DNA of 13,598 nt, taken from contig MU647492.1 in assembly GCA_026770585.1 (NCBI GenBank), positions 56,033-69,630 on the forward strand, given 5' to 3'. The notes beneath the pieces were generated by a model. That model was not told the origin of the DNA. It worked only from the letters and a program-made list of their open reading frames with translations, and searched no databases. The stretch comes from Baffinella frigidus (Eukaryota > Cryptophyceae > Cryptomonadales > Baffinellaceae). This document shows positions 8,273 through 13,598 of this stretch, piece by piece; the first letter of the stretch is position 1; each line of letters begins with the position of its first letter. The position numbers and the translations under genes were made by a program.

Positions 8273-8348
8273 CCATACAAAACGTGCTGAGATGTGTGAA
8301 CTGGCGTGGCACTCTCAGAGGGCGCAAGACGTTCCGCTTGATCTGGAA

Positions 8349-9366
8349 ATGGTCTCATCCGGCAACATGTTTAATTCAAAAGAACACGGAAAAGTCTGCC
8401 CTAATTAAATTTACCTAGGGTCCTAGTTGATCTTCTTCCAACTCCTATGAACACATAGGGATCCATCTTCTTTTAAATCAGACATGTCCCCCGGATTAGG
8501 TCGCACGCACGCGGGGGACGGAGCAGTATTCTACTGCGGGAGGGGGGGGGGGCGCTGCTGCGTTGAGCAAGGTGAAGCGGGTTGGGGCGAGGGGCAAGCG
8601 CGTCTACGAGTGCACTATCTGCGGCAGGGTTTCCGAGAGCCCCAGCACTCTCACGATACACATGCGCACCCATTCCGGCGACCAAACCTACGCCTGCACG
8701 ACCTGCGGCAGGGCCTTCGCGCACGCCAGCAGCCTGGTGAAGCACATGCGCAGGCATACCGGCGTGTGCCCCTACGCCTGCACCACCTGCGGCAAGGCCT
8801 TCTCGTTGTCCGACAGCCTGACGAAGCACATGCGCACCCATACGGGCGACCGCCCCTTCGTCTGCACCACCTGCAGCAAGGCCTTCTCGCAGTCCGGCAG
8901 CCTGACTCTTCACATGCGCACCCATTCCGGCGACCGCCCCTACGCCTGCACCATCTGCGGCAAGGCCTTCTTGCAGTCCGGCCATCTGGCGGCACACACG
9001 CGCATCCATTCCGGCGTCTGCCCCTACGCCTGCACCACCTGCGGCAAGGCCTTCGCACGGTCCGGCAGCCTGGCGATACACATGCGCAGCCATTCCGGCG
9101 CCCGCCCCTACGCCTGCACCACCTGTGGCAAGGCTTTTTCGGAGTCCAGCAGCCTGACGAAACACACGCGCACCCATTCCGGCGCCCGCCCATACGCCTG
9201 CACCACCTGCGGCAAGGCCTTCTCGGTGTCCGACAGCCTGACGAAGCACATGCGCACCCATACTGGCGACCGCCCCTTTGCCTGCACCACCTGCGGCAAG
9301 GCCTTCTCGCAGTCCAGCAGCCTGGTGACGCACCGCAAAAAAAAGCACGCTCTCGACCTTGCGTGA
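8349..9366 (+). CDS. Nine-finger C2H2 zinc-finger protein, one predicted intron
   Basis: Predicted as two coding pieces, 8349-8351 (ATG only) and 8500-9366, giving 289 residues. It is a probable nuclear DNA-binding protein. Nine CX2CX12HX3-4H fingers start at about residue 39 and repeat every 28. Finger 1 is weak, with Ser where the core Phe is normal. Linkers include TGDRP, SGARP and SGVCP, and the protein ends HALDLA. Residues 2-39 align without gaps to the ten-finger paralogue (VARTRGTE against VGSKRGRE, and later a shared GK and EC). That is the basis for the start and splice choice. The 8500-9366 frame itself has no ATG ahead of the fingers. The flank before ATG (GAGGGCGCAAGAC, then 18 nt to ATG) matches the paralogue at the same distance. 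If 8352-8499 is not spliced, the frame meets an early stop and the gene is broken. An 11-G run at 8542-8552 makes sequence error possible. Confidence 0.8.
8352..8499 (+). other. Predicted GT-AG intron after the start codon
   Basis: The donor is ATG|GTCTCA and the acceptor is GGATTAG|GTC; the length is 148 nt. Removing it joins ATG to GTC GCA and restores a frame matching the intronless paralogue residue for residue in register. The donor is weak against the GTRAGT consensus. A pyrimidine-rich stretch (CTTCTTTT) lies about 30 nt before the acceptor. Splicing is inferred, not shown. Confidence 0.65.
8355..8498. mobile_element. MITE forming the intron (introner candidate)
   Basis: This 144-bp element is flanked by 4-bp direct repeats GGTC (8351-8354, 8499-8502). 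Its ends, TCATCCGG and (reverse complemented) TAATCCGG, continue into ACATGT and AAAAGAA, with about 29 of 36 positions matching and one gap. The target duplication supplies the donor GT and the G of the acceptor AG; the element supplies the acceptor A. The paralogous site in the ten-finger gene is empty. Confidence 0.7.
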
Positions 9367-9399
9367 GGGCACCGGCTGGTCGACAGCCCTATAGTTTTT

Positions 9400-9405
9400 A
9401 ATAAA
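9400..9405 (+). terminator. AATAAA polyadenylation signal of the nine-finger gene
   Basis: Begins 34 nt past the stop codon, as in the paralogue. The surrounding UTR is also shared: GCCGGCTGGTC-like start, CTCTTGCTT-like tail, and an 18-nt identical block at 9443-9460 (2513-2530 in the other gene). Confidence 0.75.
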
Positions 9406-9566
9406 TTTAGCTCTTGCTTGGATGGTCCTAGATTTTGCTACTCAAACGTAGAGTGGCTGACTGATTCCAAAGACGCTAGGGCTGTCTTCCCCAACAGGGC
9501 CGTGACCTCAATGTGGTCGGCTGCCAAGAGCCAGGATGCATGTCTTGCTTGTAGATGGGGGTATTT

Positions 9567-9762
9567 GGTGGTCCTAGGGGGGTGGGCGTTTCTTATGAGC
9601 GAGGTACCCCTGTACGGTGGTCCTGGGGGGGTGGGCGTTTCTTATGAGCGAGGTACCCCTGTACGGTGGTCCTGGGGGGGTGGGCGTTTCTTATGAGCGA
9701 GGTACCCCTGTACGGTGGTCCTGGGGGGGTGGGCGTTTCTTATGAGCGAGGTACCCCTGTAC
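9567..9762 (+). repeat. Four tandem 49-bp units derived from a MITE end
   Basis: Units lie at 9567-9615, 9616-9664, 9665-9713 and 9714-9762. Each runs GGTGGTCC, G-run, GGGCGTTTCTTATGAGCGAG, then GTACCCCTGTAC. Units 2-4 look identical; unit 1 differs by a few bases near the G-run. Each unit is the terminal part of the CAGGGGTACC MITE family. Confidence 0.95.
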
Positions 9763-9973
9763 AGGACCGCGCCCACCGTGGGAATGGGACCCACCACACC
9801 CAGCGATCTATCCAACGTCAGCTGCCCTGTGGGTAACTACTCCAGGTTCGCAGGTGATGAGTCGAGGACAACTTAACTACTTACGACACTTGAGTGAAAA
9901 GGTGCTTGGAGCCATTTTCTCTTCGCGGTTCTAACCTGGCGTTCGACGACTCGAGGACAGGACACAAGTTTTA
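9763..9973. other. Spacer, no feature recognised
   Basis: GTCGAGGACA occurs near 9862 and a similar CTCGAGGACA near 9950. Nothing else was seen. Confidence 0.4.
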
Positions 9974-10097
9974 CAGGGGTACCTCGCTCATAAGAAAACG
10001 CCCCCCCCCCCCCTAGAGGACCACCATAGGGCCCTAGGCATAGCCCTGCTGTAGGGTCCTGGGGGGGGAGCGCTTTCTTATGAGCGAGGTACCCCTG
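9974..10097. mobile_element. Full-length CAGGGGTACC-family MITE
   Basis: This 124-bp element is flanked by TA (9972-9973, 10098-10099). Both ends read CAGGGGTACCTCGCTCATAA from the outside, followed by GAAA. It is the best complete reference copy for the fragments at 648-701, 718-790, 2277-2464 and 9567-9762. TA duplication suggests Tc1/mariner-type mobilisation in trans. Confidence 0.9.
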
Positions 10098-10099
10098 TA

Positions 10100-10367
10100 A
10101 GAATTTTGATAACTTTCACCTGCATCCTTCAGGATTCACCGTGTTCCGGTCTTGGCTTTTATTTGTGTGCTTAGTTGGCTCGACAGCGGACCAGAGACCT
10201 TTATTCCCACAAAGTGGGCTACAAAGTTCAGTCGACCTAATGGCCCGAGACGGGCTCGTCCTGGATCAGGTCTTCACTTCTTCGTCTTCTTCGTCTTCCT
10301 CGTCTTTATTACTCTCGATACAGGTCCTAGTAGGCCCGCACGCCTAGAGTTGTGTTGAGTGATCCGT
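10100..10367. other. Intergenic stretch with short TCTTCG run
   Basis: A TTCTTCGTCTTCTTCGTCTT-type low-complexity run sits near 10276-10310. No credible gene is seen. Confidence 0.4.
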
Positions 10368-10472
10368 CGTCGTCTATGCGCCTTAAGTCATCGTCTATGC
10401 GTCTTAAGTCATCGTCTATGCGCCTTAAGTCATCGTCTATGCGCCGTAAGTCATCGTCCATGCGGCGTAAGT
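10368..10472. repeat. Five tandem 21-bp units
   Basis: The unit is CATCGTCTATGCGCCTTAAG plus T, repeated at 10368, 10389, 10410, 10431 and 10452. The fifth unit diverges. On the minus strand it encodes a repeating LRRIDDD heptad within an open frame at 10327-10584. That frame lacks an ATG, so coding is possible only as part of a spliced gene. Confidence 0.9.
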
Positions 10473-10710
10473 GATCACGACTCGAAGCGAGTGTGCTTCG
10501 CGGTCCCTGTCGTGACACTCGGGCCTGGCCGCTTCCACACCTGTGTTCGAAAGGCCACTTAGCAGCGACCGAGGACCTTTTCACCTTGAATTCAAGGTGA
10601 AATTCCGGTTAGGTTCCGGGGCAATGGATAAGATTCCAGTACAAATCGTTTGCCTGTGATTTATCCGTGAAGTCCTTGGTGGCTGCTAAGTGGGGACCCC
10701 GACTCTGTTA

Positions 10711-10838
10711 CAGGGGTTACTCGCGAATAAGAACACGCACCGTCCTAGGGTCCTACGGTAGTAGGGCTATCCCTAGGAGCCTAGGACCACCCCAGGGGCG
10801 GTGCGTGTTCTCATTCGCGAGTAATCTTGGTACCCCTG
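10711..10838. mobile_element. MITE with CAGGGG...CTCGCGAATAAGAAC ends
   Basis: A 128-bp element. An inner inverted pair TTACTCGCGAATAAGAACAC has a single mismatch with its partner over about 26 bp (10717 onward against 10824 back). CAGGGG and CCCCTG lie outside. The right end carries about 7 extra bases. TA precedes the left end and ATA follows the right end. Confidence 0.8.
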
Positions 10839-10858
10839 ATACATCAGTAGGAGCTGTA

Positions 10859-10975
10859 CAGGGGTACCTCGCTCACGAGAAACGCCCAACCCCCTAGGAT
10901 CACCATAGAGCCCTCGGCATAGGCCTACTGTAGGGTCCTAGGGGGGGTTCGTTTCTTATGGACGAGGCACCTCTG
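10859..10975. mobile_element. CAGGGGTACC-family MITE, diverged copy
   Basis: 117 bp, flanked by TA (10857-10858, 10976-10977). The left end is CAGGGGTACCTCGCTCACGA; the right end, reverse complemented, is CAGAGGTGCCTCGTCCATAA. Its right-hand TA is also the left-hand TA of the next element. Confidence 0.85.
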
Positions 10976-10977
10976 TA

Positions 10978-11149
10978 GAGCGCTTGCGGGAAAACTTGTC
11001 GGATTTCACGAGAAATGTTTTCAGAAATTCAGAACTTTTGTACCAGGACGTGACATGAAACCGGTCCATCTAAACGACTTTGGTACAAATTCTCTGAAAT
11101 TCTGAAAAAAATTGTCGTTAAAATCCGACAAGTTTTCCCGCAAGCGCTC
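10978..11149. mobile_element. MITE with perfect inverted ends
   Basis: This 172-bp element is flanked by TA. Including TA, the ends are perfect inverted repeats of 31 bp (10976-11006 and 11121-11151), starting GAGCGCTTGCGGGAAAACTT. The similarity continues imperfectly inward (TTCAGAA, TTTGTACCA), so the whole element is a near-palindrome. The perfect ends suggest a recent insertion. Confidence 0.92.
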
Positions 11150-11234
11150 TACCGCTCAATGGACTACAAACCTCTTTTTAAAAGACAACTTGCCCCGATA
11201 AATTTGATCCAAGGCCTTTTTACTTCTGTGGTTC

Positions 11235-11366
11235 CCACTTGGGACACTACGAGGAACCGCAGCACCGAATATCCGGTGTAACGTGACCAAGATTGCTGAC
11301 TTTTGGTGTGTTTCCTTAGAAACAATCCAATAACCAACTTTAGAATGTTCCCCGTGTTCCGAGTGG
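11235..11366. mobile_element. Possible diverged inverted-repeat element
   Basis: The left end CCACTTGGGACAC resembles the reversed right end CCACTCGGAACAC. The interior (TAACGTGACCAA, TGACTTTTGGTGTGTTTCCT, AACAATCCAATAA) closely matches 8185-8240 within another MITE. Confidence 0.45.
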
Positions 11367-11626
11367 TGGAGAACGATTTTTATTAGTAATATTAAAGCAA
11401 TCGTCAAGTAATTTTGATTGGATCAAGTTTATAAATTAAAAGTGTTTCCACATGAAATCGGCCTACTCTTACTTCTGGGGCCCTGGGGGGGGGCGGTCTG
11501 ATAATCGGGGGGTTTCGAGCTAGCGTCTGCTGGGAATCCAGATTTGTTTGCCTTTCAGTAAGCTGAAGTTTTTTCCCGAATGTGTTTTCGCACTCGCGAA
11601 AATCCAACCAATCCTCGCCCCTCGAA
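11367..11626. other. Intergenic stretch, no feature recognised
   Basis: No repeat or credible coding signal apart from a short G-run near 11486. Confidence 0.4.
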
Positions 11627-11813
11627 CCACACGAGAATGCAAGAGGGGCCTATTTAAAACCAAGACAATTTTATATGTAGCATTTGTGTAGTAACTTTCA
11701 TTACCCTTGGAGCCACTGAAGCCCTGGTTAGGCCGGTTACGAGGTTGGAAAACCTTATCCTGGTACAAAGTTTTGCAACCCCACATGTAAATACGCCCCT
11801 CTTTCTCGAGTGG
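11627..11813 (-). mobile_element. CCACTCGAG-family MITE, copy 3, reversed
   Basis: About 187 bp in the opposite orientation to copies 1, 2 and 4. The ends are CCACACGAGAATGCAAGAGG and, reverse complemented, CCACTCGAGAAAGAGG. The interior TTTGTACCAGGATA, TTCCAACCTCG, CTACACAAAT and AAATAGGCCCCTCT matches copy 4 at 12399-12582 along most of its length. Confidence 0.85.
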
Positions 11814-11849
11814 AAACCGGACTCCAATCATCGATAAATAAGGACGCAC

Positions 11850-11939
11850 CTTCGGGTTCCGCGTTTGGCCAGAGATCTTCGTCCCCCCAGGAGCCTTCTT
11901 GTCCACTAGCGGCTCCGGCTTGTACAGACTCTTGGCGAC
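11850..11939 (-). CDS. Possible 30-codon internal exon of an unknown gene
   Basis: On the minus strand a 90-nt open segment is bounded by a good acceptor (CTAAC branch-like motif, then CTTCTCGCAG) and a good donor (AAG|GTGCGT). Both boundaries are in phase 0. The peptide is Lys/Pro-rich, beginning VAKSLYKPEPLVDKKAPGGT. I recognise no family. Partial copies at 12118-12156 and 12363-12396 suggest a duplicated exon. No neighbouring exon could be tied to it with confidence. Confidence 0.4.
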
Positions 11940-11956
11940 CTGCGAGAAGTTGATGC

Positions 11957-12117
11957 CGTTAGCCGCGGAAACCATAAGAAGAAGAAGAAATCCAAGGAAT
12001 AATAAGAAATGATAATAATGAAGTTAGCTACGGAAACTATAATAAGAAGGAAAAAACCAAGGAAATAATAATAATCAGAAAAAATAATGAAGGTAGCCAC
12101 GGAAATGATAATGAGAA
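11957..12117. repeat. Degenerate tandem repeat, about 65-69 bp
   Basis: TAGC-CGGAAA-ATAA blocks start near 11960, 12025 and 12094, each followed by A/G-rich sequence and AATAATAA. It lies between the possible exon and its partial copy, so it may be intronic. Confidence 0.7.
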
Positions 12118-12156
12118 GTCCAGTAGCGGTTCCAGCTTGTATCGACTCTTGGCCAC
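12118..12156 (-). pseudogene. Partial copy of the 30-codon exon
   Basis: Encodes VAKSRYKLEPLLD against VAKSLYKPEPLVD. The acceptor-like CCAG ahead of it is formed by the adjoining telomeric tract. The second half of the exon is absent. Confidence 0.5.
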
Positions 12157-12160
12157 CTGG

Positions 12161-12327
12161 GGTTTAGGCTTTCGGGTTTAAGGTTTAGTGTTTAGTGTTT
12201 AGTGTTTAGTGTGTAGTGTTTAGGGTTTAGTGTTTAGTGTTTAGTGTTTAGTGTTTAGTGTTTAGGGTGAGTGTTCAGGGTTAAGTGTTTCGGGTTTAGG
12301 GATTAGGGTTTAGGGTTCAGGGTTTAT
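12161..12327 (+). repeat. Degenerate interstitial telomeric tract, TTTAGTG-rich
   Basis: Heptamers are mainly TTTAGTG with TTTAGGG at both ends and in the middle. The G-to-T variant has been amplified locally. It lies between two partial exon copies. Confidence 0.9.
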
Positions 12328-12362
12328 TCGGGTGACATCACACGACTGTTGATTAATTATCT

Positions 12363-12396
12363 GCTTTCTTGTCCACTAGCGGCTCCGGCTTGTACA
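12363..12396 (-). pseudogene. Second partial copy of the 30-codon exon
   Basis: Nearly identical to 11893-11927, encoding YKPEPLVDKKA. The flanks differ, and a MITE starts directly beside it at 12399. Confidence 0.5.
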
Positions 12397-12398
12397 TA

Positions 12399-12582
12399 CC
12401 CACTCGAGAATCCAAAAGGTCCTATTTACATTGTAAAAATTTGTACCAGGATAGGGTATTCCAACCTCGCGACTGTGCTAATTTCGCAGAGTTACGTGAC
12501 CAATCAACGAAAGTTGCTACACAAATATTTCTTTTGAAAGCACACCGGGTTTAAATAGGCCCCTCTAGCATTCTCGAGTGGG
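12399..12582 (+). mobile_element. CCACTCGAG-family MITE, copy 4
   Basis: 184 bp with ends CCCACTCGAGAATCCAAAAG and, reverse complemented, CCCACTCGAGAATGCTAGAG, both leading to CCTATTTA. TA precedes the left end; no TA follows the right end. Confidence 0.85.
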
Positions 12583-12598
12583 CGGCGACCTGGAACGG

Positions 12599-12892
12599 TG
12601 TGCAGAGAAGTTGGCCACGCAAATAATGAACAATTGGGCAGAATGAGAGTAACAAAGAACACGATGAGACCCTTGAGAGGTGGCGGATGGTGGTCAAGTT
12701 GGCTGTGATCCAAACAACAAACGCGGATTCTCTCTAAACACAAGTCGGCTGCGACCCTACACCCTACGACCTAAACCCCAAACCCGAGAACACCAAGCGC
12801 GGATTCTCTCCAACGAGGGGCGTCCCAGGACTGACAAAATGGCTCCAATTTCTCGAATTCCCATTATTTCACGTGGCCAACTTCTCTGCACA
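12599..12892. mobile_element. Element with perfect 21-bp inverted ends
   Basis: 294 bp. The ends begin TGTGCAGAGAAGTTGGCCAC, perfect for 21 bp, with AATAATG just inside both. The interior has two copies of GCGGATTCTCTC (near 12724 and 12799) and short telomere-like pieces (CCCTACACCCTACGACCTAA). No coding capacity is recognised. Confidence 0.8.
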
Positions 12893-12972
12893 GCGCTCTA
12901 ACCCTGCCAGAGTTTTCTTCCGACCTGGTACAAACGCTCTCGGTTTAGTCATCTGTCGGGGGAGCCTCAACT

Positions 12973-13126
12973 CCACAGCGGAGTACACATTTCGCGAATA
13001 ACCCATAAGTGGATAATCCCTGGGACCCCACGGTAGGCAATCCGTAGGGGCATAGGTGGTTTCTTACGGATATTCTGGCCAAAACCTGGTTGATATCAGG
13101 CCAGGTTTCCCTTCGCAGTGCGCTGT
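12973..13126. mobile_element. CCACACAGCGG-family MITE, tandem copy A
   Basis: The left end CCACAGCGGAGTACACATTT pairs loosely with the reversed right end ACAGCGCACTGCGAAGGG. The interior GGCAATCCGTAGGGGCATAG matches copy B. Confidence 0.6.
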
Positions 13127-13286
13127 CCACAAGGCGGACTTCGAAGGATTTCGAATGACGCTTGAGCGATAAGGCCCAGGACCCTACAGTAGGCAACCCG
13201 TAGGGGCATAGGAGGGTTCCTACAGATAAGGTAACGGAAAGGTGGCCCGATTTGAGCCAAAAATCCCTTCGCAGCCCGCTGTGTGG
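13127..13286. mobile_element. CCACACAGCGG-family MITE, tandem copy B
   Basis: The ends are CCACAAGGCGGACTTCGAAG and, reverse complemented, CCACACAGCGGGCTGCGAAG, both leading to GATTT. The interior GGCAACCCGTAGGGGCATAG matches copy A directly upstream, in the same orientation. Confidence 0.75.
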
Positions 13287-13470
13287 GTGGAGGGAGCAGA
13301 AAGGGCGAACCATCTAGCTCTGTCTCATTATCTTTGGGGTCACCACTCTCCCGAGACCGGGCTCCTATTCACTCCAAAGCTGACGAATTCGTACCGCATA
13401 TCCAGTGTGTCAACTTGAGAATTGTGCCAACTTGAGAAAAATCAGCAAAACCGAGTGCGGCGGGGCGCAC

Positions 13471-13598
13471 CATGTGTTGATCCTTCGAGAGGACCTTCTT
13501 AGCCTGCACTTCCCCCTTCTCCGTCTCTTTGTCCACCACGACTGCCACACAAACGCACGCCCCGCGGATGTCAACACCCAATGTCAACTTATCCCGAA
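13471..13598 (-). CDS. Possible partial exon running off the right edge
   Basis: On the minus strand the frame is open from the window edge. It encodes LTLGVDIRGACVCVAVVVDK and a Lys/Glu-rich tail ending SKDQHM. A donor-like ATG|GTGCGC follows in phase 0, resembling the AAG|GTGCGT donor of the exon at 11850-11939, so both could belong to one minus-strand gene. The open frame continues past the donor to 13369, so the boundary is uncertain. No family is recognised. Confidence 0.3.

Noticed and set aside
8484-8560. Start of the nine-finger gene at the ATG at 8484, joined by a one-base error in the 11-G run
   Set aside because: Possible in principle, but the frame from 8500 already aligns to the paralogue in register, G-run included, and the 5' flank matches ahead of 8349. 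The spliced model explains more.
8473-9401. Long open frames in other frames over both zinc-finger genes
   Set aside because: They are shadows of the GC-rich finger repeats, with repetitive AGGAGVGA- or HHLRQGL-type peptides and no family.
9567-9762. CRISPR-like array
   Set aside because: The units are head-to-tail without unique spacers, and the sequence is a MITE end in a eukaryotic setting.
11520-11975. A 151-codon minus-strand open frame taken as one gene
   Set aside because: Much of it lies in a MITE (11627-11813). Only the 90-nt segment with splice-like borders was kept, as a low-confidence exon.

Overview
The window is nuclear DNA of a eukaryote, most likely an alga or other protist with plant-type telomeres. 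The evidence is interstitial arrays of TTTAGGG-like heptamers, AATAAA signals behind two genes, GT-AG splice candidates, and a dense litter of small inverted-repeat (MITE-like) elements flanked by TA. No bacterial operon structure is present. I cannot name the species. The two zinc-finger proteins have animal-style TGxRP/SGxRP linkers rather than the plant QALGGH type, so a land plant is unlikely. Layout: 1-2500 holds MITEs, some nested, plus a 546-bp array of exactly 78 telomere-like 7-mers. A ten-finger C2H2 gene lies on the minus strand at 2610-3563. Immediately upstream of it, 3639-6187 is a large imperfect inverted repeat whose arms carry short telomeric tracts. From 6600 to 8350 is a cluster of MITEs. 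At 8349-9366 a nine-finger C2H2 gene lies on the plus strand, head-to-head with the first. From 9567 to 13290 there are more MITEs, a 49-bp tandem array made from a MITE end, a degenerate telomeric tract and three related copies of a possible 30-codon exon. A possible exon runs off the right edge. The two zinc-finger genes are paralogues. They share 5' flank, the whole coding sequence and 3' UTR, and their lengths (317 and 289 residues) differ by exactly one 28-residue finger. The second gene has a 144-bp element with terminal inverted repeats and a 4-bp direct repeat (GGTC) directly after its start codon. Its ends form GT and AG, and removing 8352-8499 restores an open frame that aligns without a gap to the uninterrupted paralogue. 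This looks like a recently gained, transposon-made intron (an introner), and it is the most interesting item here. No transposase was found, so all the small elements must be mobilised in trans.
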